Source: Rhodopseudomonas boonkerdii (GTDB taxonomy: Bacteria > Pseudomonadota > Alphaproteobacteria > Rhizobiales > Xanthobacteraceae). Taken from it: DNA of 64,000 nucleotides. The stretch is from the NCBI RefSeq assembly GCF_021184025.1, contig NZ_CP036537.1:5084001-5148000 (forward strand), read 5' to 3'. A program made the position numbers and the translations under genes. The first letter of the stretch is position 1. Each line of letters starts with the position of its first letter. Under the pieces are notes generated by a model. It was given only the letters and a program-made list of their open reading frames with translations, was not told the DNA's origin and made no database searches. Shown here one piece after another: positions 55,022 to 63,995 of the stretch.

Positions 55022-55729
55022 ATGACAGACCCCAAGGCCCCCCAGGCGCCCGATCAGACGCCTGCCTCTCCCGCCCCTCGCCCCAGCAAACGCCGCGTGA
55101 TCGTGCTCGGCTCGGTGCTGGTCGGCGTGCTGATCGGCTATGTCGTGGTGGCACGGATCGATGACCTCTGGCGCGGCAAGCCGGGCGATCCGACTTGCTT
55201 CCCGGCGGTGGAGACCGCCAAGCGGCTGGAGCCGCTGGCACGCGGCGAGGTGGCCGGGCTGACCATGGCGAAAACGCCGCTGAAGCTACCGGACCTGGAG
55301 TTCAAGGATGCCGAGGGCCAGCCGACCAAGCTTTCCAACTGGCGCGGCCGCACGGTGCTGCTGAACCTGTGGGCCACCTGGTGTGTGCCGTGCCGGAAGG
55401 AGATGCCGGCACTCAATGAGCTCGAGCAGAAGCTTGGCGGCTCGGACTTCCAGGTGGTGGCGATCAATATCGACACCCGCGACGCCGAGAAGCCGAAGAC
55501 CTTCTTGAAGGACGGCAACCTCACCCGGCTCGATTACTTCACCGATGCCAGCGCCAAGGTGTTCCAGGAGCTGAAAGGCGTCGGCCGGGCATTGGGCATG
55601 CCGACCTCGGTGCTGATCGATGGCAAGGGCTGCGAGATCGCCACCATCGCCGGCCCCGCTGAATGGGCCAGCGAGGACGCGGTAAAACTGATCAAGGCCG
55701 CGGTGAAGCCGAAGGCAGCGGGATATTGA
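55022..55729 (+). CDS. tlpA: TlpA-like membrane-anchored thioredoxin
   Basis: 235 residues: a proline-rich cytoplasmic N-terminus, one membrane helix (about 26-44), then a periplasmic thioredoxin domain with NLWATWCVPCRKEMP (redox pair CVPC) and the cis-proline GMPTSVL. It resembles Bradyrhizobium TlpA, which reduces proteins needed for cytochrome oxidase copper-site assembly. The ATG at 55022 begins the cytoplasmic tail. Divergent from argH, as in related genomes. Confidence 0.92.
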   Translation: MTDPKAPQAPDQTPASPAPRPSKRRVIVLGSVLVGVLIGYVVVARIDDLWRGKPGDPTCFPAVETAKRLEPLARGEVAGLTMAKTPLKLPDLEFKDAEGQPTKLSNWRGRTVLLNLWATWCVPCRKEMPALNELEQKLGGSDFQVVAINIDTRDAEKPKTFLKDGNLTRLDYFTDASAKVFQELKGVGRALGMPTSVLIDGKGCEIATIAGPAEWASEDAVKLIKAAVKPKAAGY

Positions 55730-55731
55730 AG

Positions 55732-55818
55732 CGTAGGGCGGATTAGCGGAGCGTAATCCGCCGTTCTTCGTCACACTCGGTCGGCGGCGGATTACGCCTT
55801 CGGCTAATCCGCCCTACG
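55732..55818. repeat. GTAGGGCGGATTAG palindromic repeat, copy 1
   Basis: CGTAGGGCGGATTAGC at the left edge is the inverse of GCTAATCCGCCCTACG at the right edge; internal GCGTAATCCGCC and GGCGGATTACGC form a second inverted pair. It begins three bases after the tlpA stop. A second copy is at 63024-63111. Confidence 0.9.
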
Positions 55819-55950
55819 GCCCTGCGACACACCGCCGCCGTATCCGACCGCAAATTCTCCCCGCATCGTGTCGGACCAAGGCCAACGCATTCGTCTTGCA
55901 AGAGCCGGCGCATCAGCCGGCCGACAATGCTTGTCAGGAGAGGAGAGCCG

Positions 55951-56310
55951 ATGCCCTATATCGACGGATTTATCATTGCGGTGCCGAGGAAGAATGTCGA
56001 CGCCTATCGCAAGCTCGCGCGCAAGTGCGGCAAGATTTGGCGCGAATTCGGGGCGCTCGACTATCGCGAGGCGGTTGCCGACGATGTCCAGGTTGGCAAG
56101 TTGACGTCGTTTCCCCGCGCCGTGAAGATGAAGCCCGACGAGACGGTGATCTTCTCTTATATTCTCTACAAGTCGCGCAAAGACCGCGACCGCATCAACA
56201 AGAAGGTGATGGCAGATCCGCGGATGGCGAAAATGATGGATCCGAAATCGCCGCCGTTCGACAGCAAGCGCATGATCTTCGGCGGCTTCAAGACGATCGT
56301 GGACCTGTGA
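55951..56310 (+). CDS. DUF1428 domain protein
   Basis: 119 residues starting MPYIDGFIIAVPRKNVDAY, with FPRAVKMKPDETVIFSYILYKSR and KRMIFGGFKTIVD at the end. This is the DUF1428 family, a dimeric alpha/beta-barrel fold similar to ABM proteins, with no assigned function. AGGAGAGGAGAG in front of the ATG at 55951 decides the start. Confidence 0.9.
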   Translation: MPYIDGFIIAVPRKNVDAYRKLARKCGKIWREFGALDYREAVADDVQVGKLTSFPRAVKMKPDETVIFSYILYKSRKDRDRINKKVMADPRMAKMMDPKSPPFDSKRMIFGGFKTIVDL

Positions 56311-56366
56311 TCGCACCGATCCGGCTTTCCCCGGATCGGCAGCGCCATGTCACGCATGGAAGGTCA

Positions 56367-57578
56367 TCACGCCTTGACCGCGCCATCACGCGACAGCGAC
56401 ACCAGCAATGCACCTGCCAGTGTCGCTGCGGCGAGATAGCCCACGGCGCCGAACGGTCCAAAACCGTCCACCAGAATGCCGCCGATCACCGCGCCAAGCG
56501 TGATCGCGATCTGGAATGCCGAGACCAGGAGGCCGCCGGCAGATTCGGCTTCGTCAGACGCCACCCGCACCATCCATGTCTGGAAGCCCACGGGCAGCGC
56601 ACCGAAGGCAAAGCCCCACAGACCGACGGCGATACCCGCAACAACGCCCGAACTGCCGGCCACGAACAACACCAGCGCCAGCACGGCGATGGCGGCAGAC
56701 GCCATGACGATCGCGCCTTTCACACTGCGTGCGACCAGCGCCCCACCGACGAAATTGCCGATGAAGCCGCCGACGCCAAAGGCCAGCAGGACCAGCGAGA
56801 TCGCGGTGACGGGCAGCAAAGGCACCTGCTCGAGAAAATGCCGGATATAAGTGAAGCCGGCAAAATGGCCGGAAATGCTGAGCCCGACGGCAATCATCAC
56901 GAGCCGCACGCTCGGCCGGCGCAGCAACACGAACAACGTGCGCACATCCGGCGATGTGAGTGGCGGCAGGCGCGGCAAGGTCAGCATCTGGAACACGAGC
57001 ACGACGCCACTGACGACAGCCGCCAGCATGAACACGTTGCGCCAGCCCCAGAGATCGCCGAGATAGGCGCCGATCGGCGCCGCGCTAACGGTGGCAATGG
57101 ACACGCCGCTGAAGATCAGCGAGATCGCACGCGGCAGCGCTTCCGCCGGCACCAGCCGCATGGCGGTGGCGGTGGCCATCGCCCAGAAACCGCTGAGACT
57201 GATGCCGAGCAGCACGCGGGCAAACAGCAGGACTGGCAGGCTGCCCGCCGTGGCCGACAACACGTTGGATACGATCAGCAGCGCCGTCAGCATCCACAAC
57301 ACGAGGCGGCGATCCATGGCGCGGGTCACGATGGTCATGGCCACCCCCGCCACGATGCCGACCAGCGACGTCGCCGTGACCACCTGGCCGGCGGCGCCGA
57401 CCGACACGCCGAGATCGGTGGCAATGGGCGTGAGCAGGCTGGCCGGCAGGAATTCCGCGGTGACCTGACTGAAAGCGCCGAGCATCAGGGAAAAGACGGG
57501 CGCCCAGGCCGGAACCGCCCGCTCGGTCGTTACGGGGGAAATATCGGCATCGAGTGCGGTGGTTGCAGAATCGGTCAT
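56367..57578 (-). CDS. MFS transporter, AraJ/DHA1-like exporter
   Basis: 403 residues with 12 predicted helices, MFS motif A-like ALDRRLVLWM between TM2 and TM3 (AMDRRLVLW) and the DHA1 motif in TM5 (SIATVSAAPIGAYLGDLWGWR). It is likely a proton-driven efflux pump for sugars, arabinose-like compounds or small drugs. The divergent AraC gene starts 69 bases away and probably controls it. Confidence 0.88.
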   Translation of the reverse strand: MTDSATTALDADISPVTTERAVPAWAPVFSLMLGAFSQVTAEFLPASLLTPIATDLGVSVGAAGQVVTATSLVGIVAGVAMTIVTRAMDRRLVLWMLTALLIVSNVLSATAGSLPVLLFARVLLGISLSGFWAMATATAMRLVPAEALPRAISLIFSGVSIATVSAAPIGAYLGDLWGWRNVFMLAAVVSGVVLVFQMLTLPRLPPLTSPDVRTLFVLLRRPSVRLVMIAVGLSISGHFAGFTYIRHFLEQVPLLPVTAISLVLLAFGVGGFIGNFVGGALVARSVKGAIVMASAAIAVLALVLFVAGSSGVVAGIAVGLWGFAFGALPVGFQTWMVRVASDEAESAGGLLVSAFQIAITLGAVIGGILVDGFGPFGAVGYLAAATLAGALLVSLSRDGAVKA

Positions 57579-57646
57579 GGCGGTCTCCGGATTGGAACTC
57601 GGAGATGGCGGTGACCCCGTGGAGTTTCCATGTTAGAAACACCGCG

Positions 57647-58633
57647 ATGCTTGATCATTCGTCCAGATATGCTGCAACGCACCCCCTGACAGAAATGCTG
57701 CGGGGCCTGAAGCTCGAGGGCGTCGAGTACAAGCGCTGCCGGATGACAGCTCCATGGGGCCTGTCCTTTCCCGCGCGGCCAAAGGCGCAATTCCACTTCA
57801 TTGCAGGGCGCGGCTGCTGGCTTCGGACGGCGGATAAGCCCTGGGTCCGCCTTGAGGAAGGCGACGCGGTGCTGCTGCCCCGCGGCGCCGAACACGCGCT
57901 GGCGAGTTCGCCCGACGCCTTTCCCGCGCCGGTCGGAAATTGCCAGTTCGAGCCGGTCTGCTGCGGCATTCTCGATACCTGTGTCGGCGGCAACCGCGAC
58001 GGCGAGGAGACCGTGCTGTTCGGTGCCGGCATGAGCTTCAATCTCGACAGCCAGCATCCGCTGCTTCTGATGATGCCCGAACTGATGCAGATGCACGAAC
58101 TCGCCACCGACGAGCCCGCCATCCCGCATTTGCTCGAAGCCATGACGGCCGAACTCGCACTGGATCGCGTCGGCGCCGGCGGCATGCTGACCCGGCTCGC
58201 CGATGTGATCGCCGCGGCCCTGATCCGCAACTGGGTGGAGAAGGGCTGCGGCTCCGCAGGCTGGGTCGCCGCAGCGCGCGATCCCGGCATCGGGCGCGTT
58301 CTCGCCGCGATCCATCGCGAGCCCACCAGAGACTGGACTGTCGAGGCGCTGGCCGAGGTGATGCATGCGTCGCGCTCGGCCTTTGCGCTCCGCTTCGCGA
58401 ATGTGGTGGGCCAGACACCTGCACGCTATGTCGCACAATTGCGGATGCAGGAAGCCAAGCAATGGCTGGTCCGCGACCGCCTGAAAATTGCGATCGTGGC
58501 GCGCCGGCTGGGCTATGAATCGGAAGCAGCGTTCAGCCGCGCTTTCAAGCGCATCATCGGTGCGCCGCCGAGCCATTTTCGCACGACGGGGGCTGCGGCT
58601 GGCGACGAAAGGCCGGATGGACCGACGCCTTAA
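57647..58633 (+). CDS. AraC-family regulator with cupin-type sensor domain
   Basis: 328 residues. The N-terminal part (about 10-190) matches the cupin_6 sensor domain (GRGCWLRTADKPWVRLEEGDAVLLPRGAEHAL). The C-terminal 100 residues hold two helix-turn-helix motifs (WTVEALAEVMHASRSAFALRF; IAIVARRLGYESEAAFSRAFKR). It probably senses a small molecule and activates the divergent MFS gene. The ATG at 57647 is chosen; one at 57605 is also in frame. Confidence 0.9.
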   Translation: MLDHSSRYAATHPLTEMLRGLKLEGVEYKRCRMTAPWGLSFPARPKAQFHFIAGRGCWLRTADKPWVRLEEGDAVLLPRGAEHALASSPDAFPAPVGNCQFEPVCCGILDTCVGGNRDGEETVLFGAGMSFNLDSQHPLLLMMPELMQMHELATDEPAIPHLLEAMTAELALDRVGAGGMLTRLADVIAAALIRNWVEKGCGSAGWVAAARDPGIGRVLAAIHREPTRDWTVEALAEVMHASRSAFALRFANVVGQTPARYVAQLRMQEAKQWLVRDRLKIAIVARRLGYESEAAFSRAFKRIIGAPPSHFRTTGAAAGDERPDGPTP

Positions 58634-58821
58634 GCGGCGATATCGACCTTGCCGCCGATGCCGGCGCCGAGATTGGCCTGCGACGGCTGTGCGCCTTCGA
58701 GCAAGGTCATCACCGTCGAACGCTCCATGTCGGCATTCGACTTGATGAGCGAGGTTGCGATCTGCTGCTGCGTTCCCGCTGCCTTCATAGCCATCGCACT
58801 GGCGACCAGAGCCATATCCAT
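58630..58821 (-). CDS. YjfB-like putative motility protein
   Basis: 63 residues beginning MDMALVASAMAMKAAGTQQQIATSLIK and ending in a glycine-rich stretch, similar in length and pattern to the YjfB (putative motility protein) family. No flagellar genes are nearby and the function is unknown. It overlaps the end of the AraC gene by four bases on the opposite strand. The longer frame upstream to 58935 has no family resemblance. Confidence 0.7.
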   Translation of the reverse strand: MDMALVASAMAMKAAGTQQQIATSLIKSNADMERSTVMTLLEGAQPSQANLGAGIGGKVDIAA

Positions 58822-58879
58822 CGAAACACTCCGAAACACGTGGAGACGGTATAGCGATGCGGGGTTAACGAAATTTGAG

Positions 58880-59731
58880 CTAGCTGGCGCCCGCCCGGAA
58901 CGCCGCCCCCAGCGTCCGCAGCGCATGGCGGGCACGGGGATCGGTCAGGCTCGAATGCAGCATGGTCTCGGCATCCTGCAATTTCGGCAGACCGAGCCGC
59001 GGACCGAGATCGATGCTGCCGGCGGGAGCGACACGGCGGACAAGGGCACCGACAGCGAGACCCGCGGAGATCGCCGCACCGATGGTCGCGACACCGCCGC
59101 CGACAAAGGCCTCGGTCCAGGGAATGCCGGCGCCATCGAGCGCCGCCACCGCCGCGGCGCGCACCGTGCAAGGCGCCGCCTGCGCCGCGAGGCGCAGCGG
59201 CTCCCCGGGCGTGTACCGGAAATCCGGCGCGCCCATCCAGCCGAACGGTTCTTCCATCAAGACCTCGCCATCGCCACGGCGCTTGTCGATGCGCAGCACG
59301 ATGGCCGCATCGAGATCGCCGGCGTCATAGGCGGACAGGACGACCCGCGACGATTCGATCCGCAATTCGATCACCAGCGACGGATCGGTCTCGCCCATGC
59401 GCTTCAGCACATCGGCGAGATCGGCGCCCACCAGGTGATGGCTGATCCCGACCACCAGTCGTCGCCGTTCGGTGGCGAATGAGCCAATGGCCGACTGATG
59501 CGCGGCCACGAGGTTGCGCGCCGAACCGAGAAAAGCCGCCCCTTCGGTGGACAACCGCACCAGCCGCGGCGTGCGTTCCAGCAGCCGCTTGCCGAGGCCG
59601 CTCTCCAACCGCTTGATCTTCAGACTGACGGCCGACTGGGTGCTGCCCATCGCCTCGGCGGCGCGCGTGAAACTGGTGAGATCGGCCACCAGGACGAAGG
59701 CCTGCACAGCCTCGATATCGAGCGCTTTCAT
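58880..59731 (-). CDS. LysR-family transcriptional regulator
   Basis: 283 residues. The N-terminal winged helix (FVLVADLTSFTRAAEAMGSTQSAVSLKIKRLE) is typical LysR, followed by the two-lobed effector domain (VGISHHLVGADLADVLKRM onward). Divergent from the tautomerase/aminotransferase operon. The intergenic region has three ATTTCA/TGAAAT half-sites, its probable binding region. The effector is probably a metabolite of the aminotransferase pathway (inference). Confidence 0.92.
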   Translation of the reverse strand: MKALDIEAVQAFVLVADLTSFTRAAEAMGSTQSAVSLKIKRLESGLGKRLLERTPRLVRLSTEGAAFLGSARNLVAAHQSAIGSFATERRRLVVGISHHLVGADLADVLKRMGETDPSLVIELRIESSRVVLSAYDAGDLDAAIVLRIDKRRGDGEVLMEEPFGWMGAPDFRYTPGEPLRLAAQAAPCTVRAAAVAALDGAGIPWTEAFVGGGVATIGAAISAGLAVGALVRRVAPAGSIDLGPRLGLPKLQDAETMLHSSLTDPRARHALRTLGAAFRAGAS

Positions 59732-59740
59732 GGGCGGTCC

Positions 59741-59773
59741 ATTTCAAATCCTCATCATTGAAATATTATTTCA
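59741..59773. promoter_or_regulatory. probable LysR binding region
   Basis: ATTTCA (59741-59746), TGAAAT (59759-59764) and ATTTCA (59768-59773). The last two form a perfect inverted repeat around ATT, and the first two another with a 12-base spacer. The array lies between the LysR gene and its divergent target operon. Confidence 0.55.
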
Positions 59774-59840
59774 TATCATTTTCCAATGATCAATGCGGCG
59801 CTACGTTTGCTCGATCGGAATTGATCGACAGGAGACCACG

Positions 59841-60224
59841 ATGCCGCTGATCCGCATTTCGCTGAAGAAGGGCACCTCGCAGACCCACCGCGCCGCCATT
59901 GCCGATGGCGTCTATCAGGCGCTGCGGGAGACTTTCAACGTCCCGGAGAACGACCGCTTCGTCACCATCCACGAGCATGGCGACGGCGATTTCATCTACG
60001 ATCCCACCTATTTCGGCATCCAGCGCAGCGATGCCCTGGTGATCATCCAGGCCACCGTCAGCAACACGCGGTCGCGTGAGCAGAAGCAGGCGCTCTACAG
60101 GCGCATCGTCGAGAAACTGACCGACAGACCGGGCCTGCGGCCGGAGGACATCTTCATCAATCTCGTCGAGGTGCCGCCGGAGAACTGGTCGTTCGGTCAC
60201 GGCGTCGCGCAATATGTGCAGTAA
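59841..60224 (+). CDS. tautomerase family protein
   Basis: 127 residues starting MPLIRISLKKG, so Pro2 after methionine removal is the catalytic base of the 4-oxalocrotonate tautomerase superfamily. The length suggests a cis-CaaD/MIF-like fused form (two beta-alpha-beta units). The substrate is unknown. Precedes the aminotransferase by five bases, so the two are probably coupled. AGGAGA lies before the ATG at 59841. Confidence 0.87.
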   Translation: MPLIRISLKKGTSQTHRAAIADGVYQALRETFNVPENDRFVTIHEHGDGDFIYDPTYFGIQRSDALVIIQATVSNTRSREQKQALYRRIVEKLTDRPGLRPEDIFINLVEVPPENWSFGHGVAQYVQ

Positions 60225-60229
60225 ACGCC

Positions 60230-61426
60230 ATGATCGCTTTATCACCGCGCCTTCGCGAGATTGCCGCCTCCCCCGCAGCACGGTTGCGACAGCGGGCCCG
60301 TGAACTGCGCGAAGCCGGTCGCGACATCATCGAATTGTCGTCGGGCAATGTGGACTTTCCGACCCCGGACCACGTAATTGCCGCGGCCCATGCGGCGGCC
60401 TTGCGCGGCGAGACGCGCTATACCGACGCAGACGGCACGCCGGCGCTCAAGGCGGCGATCAGCACGGCGCTGCGGCGCGATCACGGGCTGGACTATGACC
60501 ATGACGAGATCGTCGCCACCAGCGGCTCGACCGTGGCCATCTTCCTCACCTTCTTCGCCACGCTGTCGCCCGGCGACGAGGTGATCGTGCCCTCGCCCTA
60601 TTGGGCGCCCTATCTCGACCAGGTGCGGCTGGCCGGCGGCACGCCCGTCATCGTCCCGTGCCCGCAAAACAACGGCTACCGGCTGCGCCCCGCGGATCTG
60701 GCCGCCGCCATTTCCGAACGCACGCGCTGGCTGATCATCAACAATCCCGTCAATCCATCCGGCGCCGTCTATTCCCGCGACGATCTCGCTGCACTGGCCG
60801 ATGTGCTGCTGCACTATCCGAATATCGGCATCATCGCTGATGGACTCTACGAACACTTCGCGTTCGAGGCGGCGGCGACATTGGCGCAGGTCCAGCCGCG
60901 GCTGAAGCCGCGCATCGTCACCGTCAGCGGCGTCGCCAAGACCTACGGCATGATGGGATGGCGGCTCGGCTATGCTGCAGGTCCAAAAGCGCTGATGAGC
61001 GAAATCCGCAAACTGCTCTCGCAAACGACATCCTGCCCGTCGTCGATCAGCCAGGCAGCGGCCATCGCTGCCTTGACTGGACCGCAGGACTTGCGTCGCG
61101 AACGGCTCGCCATTCTCGTCCAGCGACGCGACCGGTTTGTCGCGCGCCTCAACCGATGTGGGGGACTTTCCTGCACTGCGCCGGAAGGGACATTCTTTCT
61201 GGTGGTGTCCTGCAGCGGCCTGATCGGCAAACACACGCCTGCCGGCCAGCAGATCGTTACCGACCGCGATGTCGCCGCCTATCTGCTCGACGCCGCCGGC
61301 GTGTCGGTGGTGGCCGGAGAGGACTACGGTGCCTCGCCGAGTTTCCGCGTCAATTTTTCCAATCCCGACGACCTGCTCGACGGCGCAGCTGACCTTATCG
61401 AACAGGCATGCGAGGCCTTGCAATGA
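60230..61426 (+). CDS. PLP-dependent aminotransferase, class I/II
   Basis: 398 residues of fold type I. The PLP lysine lies in SGVAKTYGMMGWRLGY; NNPVNPSGAVYSRDDL carries the NP-NPTG-type motif; DGLYEHF replaces the more usual DEIYE; RVNFS near the C-terminus holds the carboxylate-binding arginine. Aspartate- or aromatic-aminotransferase-like; substrate not clear. It overlaps a 43-codon frame at its stop. Confidence 0.92.
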   Translation: MIALSPRLREIAASPAARLRQRARELREAGRDIIELSSGNVDFPTPDHVIAAAHAAALRGETRYTDADGTPALKAAISTALRRDHGLDYDHDEIVATSGSTVAIFLTFFATLSPGDEVIVPSPYWAPYLDQVRLAGGTPVIVPCPQNNGYRLRPADLAAAISERTRWLIINNPVNPSGAVYSRDDLAALADVLLHYPNIGIIADGLYEHFAFEAAATLAQVQPRLKPRIVTVSGVAKTYGMMGWRLGYAAGPKALMSEIRKLLSQTTSCPSSISQAAAIAALTGPQDLRRERLAILVQRRDRFVARLNRCGGLSCTAPEGTFFLVVSCSGLIGKHTPAGQQIVTDRDVAAYLLDAAGVSVVAGEDYGASPSFRVNFSNPDDLLDGAADLIEQACEALQ

Positions 61427-61554
61427 TCGTTTCTCGAACGGAGAGCGCGCGATTGTCGGCGATCGCGCATGTCGGCGGTGTCATCATGGGCATGGCAACG
61501 ATCGTGGCCATGGTGCCGGGCATGGTGCAGGTGATGCGAATGCTGAATCCGTAG
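61423..61554 (+). CDS. 43-residue hydrophobic peptide overlapping the aminotransferase stop
   Basis: ATG at 61423 overlaps the aminotransferase TGA (ATGA), giving MIVSRTESARLSAIAHVGG, one membrane-like stretch (VIMGMATIVAMVPGMVQVM) and RMLNP before TAG. The overlap and amphipathic-then-hydrophobic layout look like a genuine small membrane protein translated with the operon. No family is recognised. Conservation has not been tested. Confidence 0.55.
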   Translation: MIVSRTESARLSAIAHVGGVIMGMATIVAMVPGMVQVMRMLNP

Positions 61555-61566
61555 GGCGACCAGGCT

Positions 61567-62559
61567 CTACGGCTGCGCCTCACTCATGAAGCGCGCACGG
61601 TAGTCGCCGGGACTGAGGCCGACCTTGCTGCGGAAGTGATGGCGCAGCGTATGCGCACTGCCGAAGCCCACCGCCATCGCGATGGTCTCCATGCTCGCCT
61701 GTCCCTGACACAGCAAGCGTTTCGCTTCAGTGACGCGCTCGGCGGCAAGCCAGTCGCCGGGCGTCTGCCCTGTTGCTTCGGAAAATCGGCGCAGGAAGGT
61801 GCGCGGGCTCATGCGCGCCAGCTTTGCCATACGCGCCACGCTCCAAGTGCTAGCGAGATCGGCGCGGACGCGGTCGAGCAACGGCGCGATTTCCAGCCCT
61901 TCACGAATGGCCACTGGACGTTCGAGAAACTGCGCCTGCCCGCCAGTGCGGTGCGCCGGCATCACGAGACGACGCGCCACCGAATTTGCAGCTGCCGGCC
62001 CAAAATCCTGACGGACGATCTCGATCAGGAGATCGATGCCGGCGGCGCTTCCCGCAGCAGTATAGACGCGGTCATACACGCGATAGAGCGAAGCGTCATC
62101 GACCGCGATATCGGGATGACGCTGGCGGAGCTTGTCGGCGTAGCGCCAATGCGTTGTCGCAGTCCCACCTGACAGCAGGCCGGTCGCTGCCAGAACGAAG
62201 GCGCCGGAACAGAGCGAGGCGAGCCGCGCTCCGCGGGCATGCGCGGCACGGAGATGCCCACAGAGGTCTTCGGGGACAGGATGATCGACACCGCGCCAGC
62301 CCGGCACCACGATGATGTCGGCCTGCTCGATCATTTTCGGCCCGCAATCCGGGGTAATGGAAAAGCCGCCATGGGCACGCAGCGGCCCGTCCTCGATGGC
62401 GCAACTGGCGAAGCGGTACCAGCCATCGCCCAGTTCAGGCCGTGACAGCCCAAAGATTTCGGCGACGATGCCGAATTCGAAGGTGCAGAGGCCGTCATAG
62501 AGCAGCGCGGCCACCAGAGGTCCGGTGCGATTTGGCATGATCTTTACGTACATTGTCAT
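61567..62559 (-). CDS. GlxA-family transcriptional regulator (DJ-1-like plus AraC)
   Basis: 330 residues: an N-terminal class I glutamine-amidotransferase-like domain (VAALLYDGLCTFEFGIVAEIF, with the elbow ASLCSGAFVLA) and a C-terminal AraC double helix-turn-helix (MAKLARMSPRTFLRRFSEATGQTP). Such regulators control amino-acid, betaine or arginine metabolism. The ATG at 62559 gives eight residues before a second in-frame ATG at 62538; either is possible. Divergent from the rhodanese gene. Confidence 0.9.
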   Translation of the reverse strand: MTMYVKIMPNRTGPLVAALLYDGLCTFEFGIVAEIFGLSRPELGDGWYRFASCAIEDGPLRAHGGFSITPDCGPKMIEQADIIVVPGWRGVDHPVPEDLCGHLRAAHARGARLASLCSGAFVLAATGLLSGGTATTHWRYADKLRQRHPDIAVDDASLYRVYDRVYTAAGSAAGIDLLIEIVRQDFGPAAANSVARRLVMPAHRTGGQAQFLERPVAIREGLEIAPLLDRVRADLASTWSVARMAKLARMSPRTFLRRFSEATGQTPGDWLAAERVTEAKRLLCQGQASMETIAMAVGFGSAHTLRHHFRSKVGLSPGDYRARFMSEAQP

Positions 62560-62619
62560 TCACGCCAATTGCAAGACGGACGCGGAATGGCTGACGTTTC
62601 ATGGCGAAAGGAGACCGCC

Positions 62620-63012
62620 ATGAACACTACCGTGACTGCCGTACCGCCTGCCCCGAGCGCCCTCGCTGCCGAGCATTTCGCCGCCGAATTCGCCTTCGAA
62701 ACCGATTGCTGGGATGTCCATGACGCCCTCGCCAAGGGCGCCGATTTCGTGCTGCTCGACGTCCGCGGCCCCGCGCTATTTGCCCGTGGGCATGTGCCCG
62801 GCGCGATCAACCTGCCCCATGGCAAGATCGTGCGCTCGAAGATGAGCGAATGGCCGGAAGGGACGATCTTCGTGACCTACTGCGCCGGCCCGCATTGCAA
62901 CGGCGCCGCCCGCGGCGCCTTGCGGCTCGCGGAGCTGAACCTGCCGGTGAAGATCATGGCCGGCGGAATCACCGGATGGATGGATGAGGGATTTGAGCTG
63001 GCGACGGGATGA
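62620..63012 (+). CDS. rhodanese-like sulfurtransferase
   Basis: 130 residues: a single rhodanese domain with VLLDVRGPALFARGHVPGAINLPHG and the active-site loop CAGPHC (Cys88, Cys93). It likely transfers sulfane sulfur or acts in thiol chemistry in the cytoplasm. AAAGGAG in front of the ATG at 62620 decides the start, since the open frame extends upstream. A second cysteine in the loop is noteworthy and could form a disulfide with the nucleophile. Confidence 0.88.
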   Translation: MNTTVTAVPPAPSALAAEHFAAEFAFETDCWDVHDALAKGADFVLLDVRGPALFARGHVPGAINLPHGKIVRSKMSEWPEGTIFVTYCAGPHCNGAARGALRLAELNLPVKIMAGGITGWMDEGFELATG

Positions 63013-63023
63013 TCGCCGCGGCT

Positions 63024-63111
63024 GTAGGGCGGATTAGCGAAGCGCAATCCGCCGTGGCGTTTCCACAATGACATCGGCCGGCGGACTACGGCTTCGCCTA
63101 ATCCGCCCTAC
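63024..63111. repeat. GTAGGGCGGATTAG palindromic repeat, copy 2
   Basis: GTAGGGCGGATTAGCGAAGCGC at the left, GCTTCGCCTAATCCGCCCTAC at the right, with internal GCAATCCGCC / GGCGGACTAC pairing. Same family as 55732-55818; located between two convergent genes. Confidence 0.9.
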
Positions 63112-63122
63112 GGCACAGCGCG

Positions 63123-63995
63123 TTACCGCGTCGGCACCGGCTTTTCGCCGCGATAGTCGTAGAAGCCGCGCTGGGTTTTGCGGCCGAGCCAACCGGCTTC
63201 GACATATTTCACCAGCAGCGGGCACGGACGATACTTGGAGTCCGCGAGCCCTTCATGCAGCACCTGCATGATCGACAGACAGGTATCGAGGCCGATGAAA
63301 TCGGCGAGTTCGAGCGGGCCCATCGGATGATGCGCGCCGAGCTTCATCGCCATATCGATGGCTTCCACATTGCCGACGCCTTCATACAGCGTGTAGATCG
63401 CCTCGTTGATCATCGGCAGAAGAATACGATTGACGATGAAGGCCGGGAAATCCTCCGAAACGGCGATCTGCTTGCCGAGCTTGGTGACGAATTCCTTCGA
63501 GGCATCGAACGTAGCGTCGTCGGTCGCGATGCCGCGGATCAGCTCGACCAGCTCCATGACCGGCACCGGATTCATGAAATGAATGCCGATGAATTTTTCC
63601 GGACGGTCGGTGGAGGCCGCGAGGCGCGTGATCGAGATCGACGAGGTGTTGGAGGCGACGATCGTTTCCGGCTTCAGCACCGCGCAGAGGTCATGAAAAA
63701 TCTTGCGCTTGGTCTCTTCCTTCTCGACCGCGGATTCGATCACCAGATCGCAGCTGGCGAGTTCGTCCAGCGTATCCACCAAGGCGATGCGATCGAGCGC
63801 GCCCTTCTTGGCGTCTTCGGTGATGACCTTCTTCGACACCTGACGGGTCAGGTTGCCGGTGATGGTGGCCATCGCGGATTTCAGGCGATCGGCGGAGACG
63901 TCGTTCAGCACCACGTCGAAACCGCCCAGCGCCGCCACATGCGCGATACCGTTGCCCATCTGGCCCGAGCCGATCACGCCGACTTTCTTGATCAT
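63123..63995 (-). CDS. 3-hydroxybutyryl-CoA dehydrogenase
   Basis: 290 residues. NAD motif GVIGSGQMGNGIAH at the N-terminus, then the ESAVEKEETKR segment, catalytic histidine in GIHFMNPVPVMELVE, and the C-terminal helical domain with NRILLPMINEAIY. It interconverts acetoacetyl-CoA and 3-hydroxybutyryl-CoA, in butyrate or polyhydroxybutyrate-related metabolism. The start lies five bases from the window's end, so any upstream operon partner (often electron-transfer flavoprotein genes in this group) is not visible. Confidence 0.94.
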   Translation of the reverse strand: MIKKVGVIGSGQMGNGIAHVAALGGFDVVLNDVSADRLKSAMATITGNLTRQVSKKVITEDAKKGALDRIALVDTLDELASCDLVIESAVEKEETKRKIFHDLCAVLKPETIVASNTSSISITRLAASTDRPEKFIGIHFMNPVPVMELVELIRGIATDDATFDASKEFVTKLGKQIAVSEDFPAFIVNRILLPMINEAIYTLYEGVGNVEAIDMAMKLGAHHPMGPLELADFIGLDTCLSIMQVLHEGLADSKYRPCPLLVKYVEAGWLGRKTQRGFYDYRGEKPVPTR

